DNA of 64,000 nucleotides from Bactericera cockerelli (taxonomy: Eukaryota > Arthropoda > Insecta > Hemiptera > Triozidae), in assembly GCA_024516035.1 (NCBI GenBank), contig CM044957.1, positions 16,440,564 to 16,504,563 of the forward strand, given 5' to 3'. Of this stretch, positions 56,301-64,000 are shown piece by piece; the first letter of the stretch is position 1; each line of letters opens with the position of its first letter. Under the pieces are notes generated by a model. That model was not told the DNA's origin. It ran no database searches and was given only the letters and a program-made list of their open reading frames with translations. Made by a program: the position numbers and the translations under genes.

Positions 56301-59300
56301 AACAACTACAACAACAACTTCAACAACAACAACAACAACTTTAACAACAACTACAACAACAACAACAACGGAAACAACTACAACAACGGTAACAACTACA
56401 ACAACAACAACTACAACAACGGTAACAACTACAACAACGGTAACAACTACAACAACGACCAATACAACAACAACAACAACCAATTCAACAACGGCAACAA
56501 CTACAACAACAATGGCCAGTACTACAACAACTACAACAACAATGGCCAGTACTACAACAACTACAATAATAACAATGCCTTCAATGGACAGAGCAGCGCA
56601 AAGGGCTACTACTTCTACGGAAACAAAAACTACAACAATAATGCCCAGAACAACTTCAATAACCAAAACTACAACAACAACTTCAACAACAACAACAACA
56701 ACCAGAACAACAACAACTTCAATAACCAAAACTACAACAACAACTTCAACAACAACAACAACAACCAGAACAACAACTTCAACAACCAGAACAACAACAA
56801 CTTCAACAACCAGAACAACAACTTCAACAACAACAACAACAACAACTTCAACAACCAGAACAACAACTTCAACAACAACAACAACTTCAACAACAACAAC
56901 AACTTCAACAACAACAACAACTTCAACAACAACAACAACTTCAACAACCAGAACAACAACCAGAACAACAACCAAAACAATGCCCAAAACTACAGAGCTT
57001 ACCAGCAACGCCTGAACCACAAATCTTTCAACTACCGTGTTGTCGTAAACAGTAACCAAAACCAACCAGCCTTCATCAGAGTATTCATTGGACCCAAATT
57101 CAACCAGAACGGAAAACCATTGAATGCTGAACAACAACGCCAAAACTTTGTTCTCCTTGACAAAGTTGCCGTTCAATGTAAGTGCCTATTATAATGATAT
57201 TTGATGAGAGGTTGCTATAAATTACATAATAATAAAGTAAAATATATTTACTAACTGACATCCTTTCGATGTTTACTACAGACACAGTACAATATTTTAG
57301 AGATGTTATTACAGGGTGAATGGTGGATCATTTTTATTTTTTCTACTACTTCTGCAAACTTTAGAAGTCCAAAGTTTCTTAGTTTTCTAATAGATAAATT
57401 AAATATTAGTAGTAATAATTATTAAGAGATCAGGTTCGTGGGAAGAGTGTATTTTTTTTTCAATAGTCAACATGTAATCAATAAAATAAATAAAACAACG
57501 AAAATACTCAACCTTAATCTAATATACTGGTAATCTTGCACATACAGCAGTAATTATGACAGTTATGTACATAAATTTGCATCGATGAATGTTTCAGTGC
57601 AAGCTGGTCAAAACCAAATCCAAAGAAACTCCAACCAATTCACCGAGTCTGCCAATGAGGCTGCATCTGCTGCTCAAATCTACAACAGAGTTCAACAAGC
57701 CCTCAATGGAAACCAACCAATCTTCTACAACAACAACAACAAGGTAAGCACGGAATAATGAACTTTGTTGTAAAAGTATCCATTAATTTTCTACTTAGTG
57801 CGGACTGTCGACTGATCGTTAATTTATTTAGTAATCTCAACAAAAAATACACTTATTAACCAAAATCCTTTAGCAAAAGAAAAAAAACCATAAACAGAGA
57901 CAAAAATACTTCCGATATTTTCTATTAGATGTTTTCGGAAGTAAAACCAACACATAGGCGATTTTTTGTATAAAAGTTCAAGGAAATGTTTCTTGTTAAC
58001 ACTGAATATTCTCCTAGAATGTGCAGAGCGGATTAATTGGACTTTCGAAAGGCACATGGTACCTACTCGTATCTCACTGGTTGTTTTGTTTCTCTTGTTT
58101 TCAGAACAACAATGCTCCCTGTGGTATCCCGAAAAGACTTCAACTACCTAAAGGCTCCACACTTGGTCAACAATATGTGATCTACGTTATTGTGTCCCCC
58201 CAAATCGACAGCCAACACCCCCCAGTTACATACCAAACTCCATGTGGAAACCAACAATACTTTGACTTTAGATCAAGCTTGTTCCCATTCGACCGTCCAC
58301 TGAAACAACAAAATGAATTCAACACACCCAACGTCAACCAAAACAATGCTTTCCAACAATACTACTGTACCAAATACTTTAACAACAACTACAACAATGC
58401 CCAAAACAACAACAACAACAACAACTACAATAACAACAACAACTACAATAACAACTTTGCCAACTACCTGTGCAGAAACTTCAACAAACAAAACAACAAC
58501 TTCCCCAATATCCAAGAAGCTAATGTATACCAACCAAATGCTGCGTTCGCTAATGTAGTTATTTTCCACAAAAACAACCAATACCCACACAGTGCTAACA
58601 ACAACAACAACCAATATGACAATCAAAATATAAATGGAAACTTCAATTACGACAACAACAACGCCCAAAACAACAACTACAACAACGCCCAAAACAACAA
58701 CTACAACAACGCCCAAAACAACAACTACAACAATGCCCAAAACGGCAACAACAACTACAACAACGCTCAAAACTACTTCAACAACAACGCCCAAAACAAC
58801 AACTACAACAATAATAACAACAACTACAAAAACGCCCAAAACTACAACAACAACTACAACAACGCCCAAAACTACAACAACGCTCAAAACTACAACAACG
58901 CCCAAAACTACAACAACGCCCAAAACTACAACAACGCTCAAAACTACAACAACTACAACAATCAAAACAACAACAACAACGCCCAAAACTACAACAACGC
59001 CCAGAACAACAACAACTACAACAACGCCCAAAACTACAACAACAACAACAACAACAACGCCCAAAACTACAACAACAACAACGCCCAGAACAAGAACAAC
59101 TACAACAACAACCAAAACAACAACAACGCCCAAAACAACAACAACAACAACGCCCAAAACTACAACAACAACAACAAGCCCAGAACAAGAACAAACTACA
59201 ACAACAACAACAACCAAAACAACAACGCCCAAAACTTCAACGGCCAAAACAACAACTACAACAACGCCCAAAACTACAACAACGCCCAAAACTACAACAA

Positions 59301-59744
59301 CGCCCAAACACAATAACAACAACGCCCAAAACTACAACAACAACAACAACGCCCGGAACAACAACAACTACAACAAAACCAAAACAACAAACGCCCAAAA
59401 CTACAACGGCCAAAACAACAACAACAACAACGCCCAAAACAACAACTACAACAACGCCCAAAACAACAAACAATGCCCAAAACAACAACGCTCAAAGCTA
59501 CAATGACAACAACAATGCACAAAACAATTTTAACAACAATAATGCACAAAACACTGTTGTTGCTACCAGTGGAAACAATGAACAAATCAACAACACCAAC
59601 GAACAAAATACCGAGGCTAACAACGAAAACAAGAACGGACAAGACAACACAGGAGCCGGTAACAACGACAACTACCTCATCAAGCACAAGTACTACAAAG
59701 TAGTCAAAAATTCCGCTGAAAACCAACCTGACTTACTAGTTTAA
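50261..59744 (+). CDS. Asparagine-rich hexamerin storage protein, 10 exons
   Basis: Hexamerins are secreted, hemocyanin-derived storage proteins made in fat body and used as amino-acid reserve. Joining exons 1-10 gives one frame of 4386 nt (1461 residues) to the stop at 59314-59316; usual hexamerins have about 650-750 residues. Order: signal peptide; short Asn/Tyr tract; hemocyanin-N-like part (residues ~45-203, LQPKGSVFSTLNN, FANDFNTFYQAACFAR, NEGQFVYAFYVAIAQRPDTQ); M-like part (~210-640, YFREDVALNENNFYYHIHFP) with a ~165-residue N-rich insertion; a ~280-residue N-rich insertion in exon 8; C-like part (FNYRVVVNSN, FIRVFIGPKFNQNG, CGIPKRLQLPKGS, FPFDRPL, NVVIFHK); then a long AQN/NYNN tail. 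Copper-ligand histidines of hemocyanins are not evident. Two +1 shifts (near 59305 and 59467) would add ~140 residues to the stop at 59742-59744. The end coordinate given includes that tail; spans introns. Confidence 0.9.
51345..51620 (-). repeat. tRNA-derived SINE, family S3, in hexamerin intron 1
   Basis: Minus-strand copy: head with GCCATGCGGAAGGTCCCGGG, body CTTCTTGCCCATCAGAGGGC, ending near GCTGTGAAACACTCATATTT. Well preserved relative to 2855-3172. Confidence 0.83.
51742..51884 (+). CDS. Hexamerin exon 2: start of the N domain
   Basis: Codes DYVLNQQQLQTQKNILQLLS and continues to NFNANNFQ. It matches the hexamerin start KQKxIFELLxHVxQ. Acceptor TTGTTTCAG, donor GTACGTAA. Confidence 0.88.
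52356..52692 (+). CDS. Hexamerin exon 3: N domain core
   Basis: 337 nt containing AAQQYFEAFQQGQLQPKGSV, ANDFNTFYQAACFARDQINE and QFVYAFYVAIAQRPDTQYLA. These align with LPKGExFS, AKDFDTFYKTAAWAR and NEGMFVYALSVAVIHRPDT of insect hexamerins. Acceptor CCTTACAG, donor GTAACAAT. Confidence 0.93.
53020..53118 (-). repeat. tRNA-like SINE head in hexamerin intron 3
   Basis: The minus strand shows CACCAGGCTTGTACGCAAGG and CTGGGTTCGAATTCC, resembling tRNA A-box-to-B-box spacing. Confidence 0.5.
53252..54060 (+). CDS. Hexamerin exon 4: M domain with Asn-rich insertion
   Basis: 809 nt. It starts with the M domain (SYFREDVALNENNFYYHIHF, like YFTEDIGLNAYYYYxHLxYPFW). It is interrupted at about 53440-53935 by N/Y/G-rich sequence that contains NAYNGQSSSKGYYFN, then resumes GEIFYTYLQQIVARYNLERL. 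In ordinary hexamerins these two parts are almost contiguous, so the insertion replaces a loop. Acceptor TTTCATCAG, donor GTAAGTTT. Confidence 0.92.
54276..54319 (+). repeat. Orphan copy of hexamerin exon 7 inside intron 4
   Basis: 44 bp (CAGCCTTCTACAAGATCGCC onward) identical to 55527-55570 in exon 7. It has no splice sites and is flanked by unrelated intron sequence. Confidence 0.92.
54423..54617 (+). CDS. Hexamerin exon 5
   Basis: 65 codons: SGFNPELQYENGQAVPNRPA, a short N-rich stretch, then AFVNFIKTHEQRLFEAIDTN. It matches the GYxPxLxYxNGxxFPxRP and EEREIRxAIDxG segments of the M domain. Acceptor TTCTAG, donor GTAAGTTT. Confidence 0.9.
54930..55094 (+). CDS. Hexamerin exon 6
   Basis: 55 codons: FGSSTPINPFYATNTVANCA and DCANNQYYGSFFTELLKLVG. 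It holds Cys residues (NCAESNADC) that could form a local disulfide. Acceptor TGCTTCAG, donor GTAAGTAT. Confidence 0.88.
55481..55612 (+). CDS. Hexamerin exon 7
   Basis: 44 codons: LAPSALENYQTQVRDPAFYK, then IAKKVVNILNHYKN and YKPYSNQE. It matches the M-domain end (PSALExYxTxLRDPxFYxLxKRIxxLFxxYK). A 44-bp piece of this exon recurs in intron 4 at 54276-54319. Confidence 0.93.
56061..57177 (+). CDS. Hexamerin exon 8: long Asn-rich insertion and start of the C domain
   Basis: 1117 nt. Starts LRFNGVQVQSFEVSPLVTYN (family pattern LxFPGVxIxxVxVxxLxTYF), then about 280 residues of N/Y/G/F/Q-rich sequence (about 56160-56990) with a NAFNGQSSAKGYYFY island. It then resumes HKSFNYRVVVNSNQNQPAFI and RVFIGPKFNQNGKPL. 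Donor GTAAGTGC. Confidence 0.93.
57598..57743 (+). CDS. Hexamerin exon 9
   Basis: Codes QAGQNQIQRNSNQFTESANE, then AQIYNRVQQALNGNQPIFYN and NNNK. It matches LxxGxNxIxRNSxxFxxxxxD. Acceptor GTTTCAG, donor GTAAGCAC. Confidence 0.92.
58105..59316 (+). CDS. Hexamerin exon 10: C domain and AQN-rich tail, open to the first stop
   Basis: Starts NNNAPCGIPKRLQLPKGSTL, then YVIYVIVSPQID and RSSLFPFDRPLKQQNEFNTP. It includes two N-rich inserts and NAAFANVVIFHKN, then about 225 residues of tandem N(N/Y)NNAQN-type repeats. The open frame stops at TAA 59314-59316. At 59179-59193 five codons (PRTRT) read out of register with the repeat, bracketed by compensating shifts. Acceptor TTTTCAG. Confidence 0.88.
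   Translation, partial: NNNAPCGIPKRLQLPKGSTLGQQYVIYVIVSPQIDSQHPPVTYQTPCGNQQYFDFRSSLFPFDRPLKQQNEFNTPNVNQNNAFQQYYCTKYFNNNYNNAQNNNNNNNYNNNNNYNNNFANYLCRNFNKQNNNFPNIQEANVYQPNAAFANVVIFHKNNQYPHSANNNNNQYDNQNINGNFNYDNNNAQNNNYNNAQNNNYNNAQNNNYNNAQNGNNNYNNAQNYFNNNAQNNNYNNNNNNYKNAQNYNNNYNNAQNYNNAQNYNNAQNYNNAQNYNNAQNYNNYNNQNNNNNAQNYNNAQNNNNYNNAQNYNNNNNNNAQNYNNNNAQNKNNYNNNQNNNNAQNNNNNNAQNYNNNNKPRTRTNYNNNNNQNNNAQNFNGQNNNYNNAQNYNNAQNYNNAQTQ
59317..59744 (+). CDS. Probable hexamerin C-terminal tail, out of frame with the preceding ORF
   Basis: After the stop at 59316, AQN-type repeats continue in the +1 frame to about 59467, and from about 59466 in the next frame. There they read AQSYNDNNNAQNNFNNNNAQ, then VVATSGNNEQINNTNEQNTE, and finish YLIKHKYYKVVKNSAENQPD LLV with TAA at 59742-59744. 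Polyadenylation signals follow at once. The non-repetitive, codon-like end suggests this is the true C-terminus. Either two indels are assembly errors in the repeat, or this allele is truncated. Confidence 0.65.
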
Positions 59745-59750
59745 TTTAAA

Positions 59751-59770
59751 TAATAAATATTGAATAAACA
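59751..59770 (+). terminator. Hexamerin polyadenylation signals
   Basis: AATAAA at 59752-59757 and again at 59763-59768, just after the stop at 59744. A further AATAAA is at about 59886-59891. The position supports 59744, not 59316, as the real gene end. Confidence 0.75.
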
Positions 59771-60355
59771 TTTTAAGCTCATATTTATATGAGGAATTGA
59801 ACTCATCTGGAGATTCATTTTAATGAAACACTTGAGTTTCCATATCTTTATGTAACAATGATTAACATTATTAATATTTGTATCAAATAAATGTTGCTTT
59901 ACCTTCAAGCAAATACAATTTTGAGAAATGCAATGCTGTTATTTTTCTTTGGTGATTTCATTAATACTCAAATGTTAATACTAAAAAAATCAGGTGCTTG
60001 TTCTCGAGTAAAATTTTTCTTGAATTCCCTCAAAATAATATCGTCCCCAAACATCATACTCCATGGGGCTTTGCCCCTTACATCGTGCTATAAAACATCT
60101 ACAATCAAATCAAACAGAAACGAGTTTATTACCAACACTTGATGCCGACTCACACATACTTCAAAAACCCATTGTTACTCGTACCTCGTACTTAACAAAC
60201 ATATTTCTTTTCTTCTCAATAATAATGTAGATCTACCATTGTTAATGGAATGTAATACATAAGGTAATCAAAGTTGCCAAAGGAAACGTAAGTTCAGTCT
60301 CAGAGACTCAGACTCCTGTAACACGATGTGCGAGCAATTTGGGTGCTTATAATTA

Positions 60356-60799
60356 CACTCACAACTCACACACACACACACTCACAACTCTCACAACTCT
60401 CTCTCACACACACACACTCACAACTCACACACACAACTCACACACACACACACTCACAACTCTCACAACTCTCTCTCACACACACACACACACACTCACA
60501 ACTCACACACACACACACTCACAACTCTCACAACTCTCTCTCACACACACACACTCACAACTCACACACACAACTCACACACACACACACTCACAACTCT
60601 CCACAACTCTCTCTCACACACACACACACACACTCACAACTCACACACACACACACTCACAACTCTCACAACTCTCTCTCACACACACACACACACACAC
60701 TCACAACTCACACACACACACACTCACAACTCTCACAACTCTCTCTCACACACAACCCACACACACACACACACACACTCACAACTCACACACTCACAA

Positions 60800-60837
<38 letters not shown>

Positions 60838-60861
60838 ACTCACACACACACACACTCACAA

Positions 60862-60901
<40 letters not shown>
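60356..60901 (+). repeat. Complex CA/CT minisatellite, ~545 bp
   Basis: Alternating (CA)n runs and CTCACAACTCTCACAACTCT-type blocks repeat about eight times. The strand is almost free of G and nearly free of T outside the CT steps. Open frames reading poly(His/Thr/Ser) across it are artefacts. Confidence 0.95.
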
Positions 60902-60903
<2 letters not shown>

Positions 60904-61529
60904 ATACATGCACACCATATAATTACAGGGACCGGAATTTCACGCAGCTACAGAGACCCGATTTTTTTTAATAGTTTGGTATTTCTTTTTACATAAATGA
61001 AGACGTTGAATGTTTTCATTTAAAAAAATGTATTTTCCTAATTTTTTTTTCAATTATTTTCCAACGAAATTAAGCATTTTCTAAAAATGTACTTTAAAAA
61101 ATGTACTAACAGCGGACAGTATGGAATCAGTGTCTTTTTAGTACAAAGAGTGAAAAGGTCATTGCATGTTGCATACTCGTAGAGATGCCATGTTATTATA
61201 TGGGTAGGTATTCATGTTTAGAAAGAATCATTAAGCCGTGTTTATTTTCTATAACTAGACTAGAACATCAACTGTATGGTTATATCAGGATGGGATTTTT
61301 ACCCTCCATTTGCAGGAAACTCGCAAACCTGATACTCAAAATAACCTCAACCAGCCTGAGTGAGGCCGGGAATAGCCAGCATCACGAGAATTCGAATTTG
61401 AATGGTCACCAATCCAACTCCTTATCTCGCTGGATGTTGCTTAACTTCGGTTACAGAACGAGAACCGGTGCTACTAGGGTGTACCTTTGATCTTGCGAGA
61501 TACTTACTTCGACTCGAGAATCAATCATG
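60902..61529. other. No gene; one dispersed repeat
   Basis: 61330-61490 belongs to the GTTGCTTAACTTCGGTTAC / CCTGAGTGAGGCCGGGAAT repeat family seen near 24535-24860 and 41345-41560. The rest is AT-rich. Confidence 0.5.
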
Positions 61530-62455
61530 TAGCGCTCGCTAGGCTGATTTCTTTCCACCTCTGAGAGGCACCGCCAGGCGGGCCCGCTAAGGGGCGGCGA
61601 TCAAAGTTGGCCGAAAAATGTGTTCGAAATTTAAAATTGATTTTCGATTCGTATTCTACGAAAAATTTAAAAGACTCCTCCAACTGTAGCGTGCGCCGTG
61701 CTATACTAAATGCTGTACTATTTTTCATGTTTGTTTAAAAATGTATAGAACTTCTCACTTTTACATCTTTCCACACTGTAATGACTACCCAAACCCAAAT
61801 TCGTTAAAATCAATGAAACACCGTGTCAACTGATGGATAAAATCTTTTAGATAGGGACCAGTCTGTGAATGTATATATGTAAAATAATAATTAAAATAAA
61901 GAAATTGAATGTACAATTAAAAAAAAAAAAAAAACCAAAATGATACGAAACTAAAATCAAAAAATCGAAATGCAAAATCTATATCTAAACTTTCTATACA
62001 TGGCTGGACTGCTGGACATAGTCTTTTCATTCCAACTCACAATCCTCTACACAATTATTGGTTTTTCATATAGCTTCGTTTAGCGGGTTCCGCCCGAAAG
62101 CGGCGCCAGGCAGTTTCGGCCTTACGGTAGGTGTTACAAAACTTTACCGGGAATCAAAAGTGTTTGTCTCGGCGGGCTTACACTTTTTTTACGGGCGGGG
62201 GTGCCGTTGCCGAAAATTATGTTCGAATTTTAAAATTCGAACATAATTTGATTTGTATTCTACAAATAATTTAAAGTAATTTGCCGACTATTGGTTTATT
62301 TCTATCTTGCTCCGTTCGGCGCGTATACCGCCCGAAAGCGGCGCCAGGTAGATGGGTGTTTTCGTTAGGAGATACAAAAAAAATAATCCTGGAATCAAAA
62401 GTGTTCGTCTCGGCGGGCTGACACTTTTCCACCTTTGAGCGGCACCCCTGGGTTG
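61530..62455. repeat. Three related GC-rich segments
   Basis: 62055-62225 and 62285-62455 are direct copies sharing CCGCCCGAAAGCGGCGCCAG, GGAATCAAAAGTGTTTGTCT and TCGGCGGGCTTACACTTTT. 61530-61640 resembles the end part in inverse orientation (CACCGCCAGGCGGGCC). No clear ends or target duplication. Confidence 0.6.
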
Positions 62456-63527
62456 CATACGGCTTTAGGTTTAAGTATGGTCTGTTGAATACATATTATA
62501 AGATAATAAAGAATATCCAAAAGCATAATTAAATTAAATACAATATGCTGCCACAGTAGGAATAAAACCTACAACCCTTTGGTTTGGGGTTGAAAAGTTT
62601 GCTAGATTTCAACTAGCAATAAATAGTCTGGTACCGACAACTTGATATTGACGAATTTCAAAACATCGCTGAGTATTTTAATAACATGGTAGGATTATTA
62701 TTCTATGTCGTACCGGGCCGGGGTTACCCTATTGTCCACGGTCTAGGGCTTCGTTGTTTTCGCGCACTTGGGTCTAGGATATAGGGTGTTCCGTTGTGAT
62801 ACCCTACTTAGGCGGAATGAAAGTTGTCAATCCCGATCGTACTCACCCAGCCCTTGCAGAGTCGGGAATTCGCTATAGTCAATCAACAATATTAACATAC
62901 TGAAACACATTAATTATGGCCTGGGTAAAACCACTGCTAAATGTGAAAATTATTATTCTTACTGATATTTCTGATTATCCCAGATGAGTTTATTGTACAC
63001 TATCTACTGAACCCAGTCCCATTATTAAGGTGCGAGAAATCATAAGACATGGTCTTAGCATCGTAATCGTGCATGAGAAATGTTGCACATTACCAAAAAA
63101 AAAAATTCTTTTTCCACAACTCCGAATTTCCAGAAAGAGAAAAATAATAATTTCACCTAATGTAGGTCTACAGAGTATGTGACCCACTTGGGGAACCGAA
63201 AATAAATGGAATAAAACTAGAACAAAACAGAAAGGACTCTAGTCCATTGAACCAAAACCGGAATTTTATACACATCATAATCTTGTAGACCTTTGTTAGC
63301 AATAGGTAATGCAGAGAGAACACAGATACCCTTGAAGTTAATACTCAAACTGGTTTCTAGTTTCTATGTTAGATAAGAACTGTGAAATAACCGAAATTCG
63401 GATTAAAACCAGTTGCATAATTTAAACGCGGTGTTTACAATTACTTTAATTACTGCATTATAATAGACAGTAGTTAATAATGTCCATTACGAACTTTTGA
63501 CTTATCCACAAGTGAATAATTGTCAAT
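62456..63527. other. No supported gene
   Basis: AT-rich sequence. Short frames on both strands have no recognisable content. Confidence 0.5.
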
Positions 63528-63742
63528 CGTCCGCTATTCTTCAAGTGGTTAACGCGCTGGTCTAGTAATCCAGGTTGCTTAGGGATCCGTTGGTTCGAAT
63601 CCCACCCAGTGCATGAATTTTTCCTCATTAATTTGAGTTTGTGACCACATAATAATAAGACTCTGAGGGTTAGGTGGTAGAAAATGCTGTGAGCATTAAC
63701 CTCGCCTGGTGGTTACCTTCCACTAAAGAGTATTATTATTAT
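63528..63742 (+). repeat. tRNA-derived SINE, family S6
   Basis: Head TTCAAGTGGTTAACGCGCTG, B-box GTTGGTTCGAATCCCACCC, body with GGTTAGGTGGTAGAAAATGC and an ATT-rich tail. This is the best copy of the family in the window. Confidence 0.82.
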
Positions 63743-64000
63743 CAAGATAGGGATACCCAGCATAATAGAGTCGGGTATAGCCAGCAGAATGTCCATTCTC
63801 ACAATAAGGAAATTGGTGGTTTCGATATCAACCATGATCTTTTGACGTTCCGGTGACTATTCCCGAGCCTACTCAAGCTGAGTGAAGAGAATTTGAGTTG
63901 ATAGGTTCTATGTGAAACAAACGCACCCTTAGTATTATATCATGACATGTCAAAAAAGTGTTTTTTTTGGGAAATGACAAAACAAAGTTTGAATGTTTAT

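Noticed and set aside
56209..57015. 268-codon poly-Thr ORF, and similar Thr-rich ORFs at 53657-54064 and 58634-59506
   Set aside because: Out-of-frame readings (ACA) of the AAC repeat; only the Asn frame joins the conserved hexamerin blocks and splice phases.
56043..57176. 377-codon antisense ORF rich in Val across hexamerin exon 8, and similar antisense ORFs at 53248-53979 and 58273-59322
   Set aside because: GTT (Val) is the complement of AAC (Asn). These frames exist only because the AAC repeat has no stop on the other strand.
60328..60996. 222- and 210-codon ORFs rich in His, Thr and Ser
   Set aside because: They come from the CA/CT minisatellite, with no stops by composition and no conserved content.
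1..64000. CRISPR array, operon, prophage or other bacterial features
   Set aside because: The direct repeats found are minisatellites or SINEs; genes are intron-split and the composition is that of an arthropod nuclear genome.

Overview
This is arthropod nuclear DNA, almost certainly from an insect. It has small GT-AG exons in long, AT-rich, repeat-packed introns, tRNA-derived SINEs, many foldback MITEs, and a hexamerin, a storage protein found in arthropods. A sap-feeding hemipteran (planthopper or leafhopper type) fits the asparagine-rich hexamerin and the repeat style, but that placement is an inference.

The window holds three host genes plus transposon remains. (1) Positions 1983-27145, minus strand: 15 coding exon positions of a lysosomal alpha-mannosidase (GH38), from the signal peptide to about residue 868; the last ~130 residues lie left of the window. 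Exon position 7, which carries the TMGxDF active-site motif, is present as three tandem variants of exactly 134 nt. They look like mutually exclusive exons. (2) Positions 37245-41791, minus strand: the last three exons of replication factor C subunit 1 (RFC1/Gnf1). A 75-bp minisatellite sits on the donor of the penultimate exon and offers six in-frame donors. (3) Positions 50261-59744, plus strand: a 10-exon hexamerin with signal peptide, hemocyanin-type N, M and C domains, and very large Asn/Tyr/Gln-rich insertions built from AAC-rich tracts. It has a TATA promoter with nearby GATA sites. The open frame ends at 59316, but two +1 shifts would extend it to a plausible C-terminus at 59744.

Region by region: 1-1.65 kb, 3' part of a non-LTR retrotransposon. 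1.9-27.1 kb, mannosidase exons and introns with at least five SINE families, a 229-bp hAT MITE with 8-bp target duplication, and an 864-bp Tc1/mariner-type foldback. 27.2-37.2 kb, no host gene seen; foldbacks, SINEs and a decayed LINE C-terminus. 37.2-41.8 kb, RFC1. 41.8-50.2 kb, no further RFC1 exon seen; pogo-like MITE, mariner relic, nested Harbinger-like insertion and LINE relic. 50.3-59.8 kb, hexamerin. 59.8-64 kb, a CA/CT minisatellite, a GC-rich dispersed repeat and a SINE.

The three genes are functionally unrelated (lysosomal glycoprotein breakdown, DNA clamp loading, amino-acid storage). They share one trait: each carries an unusual internal duplication (a whole exon, a splice donor, codon tracts). 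Exon limits were set by hand from reading frame, splice consensus and family knowledge; no alignment or RNA data were available.
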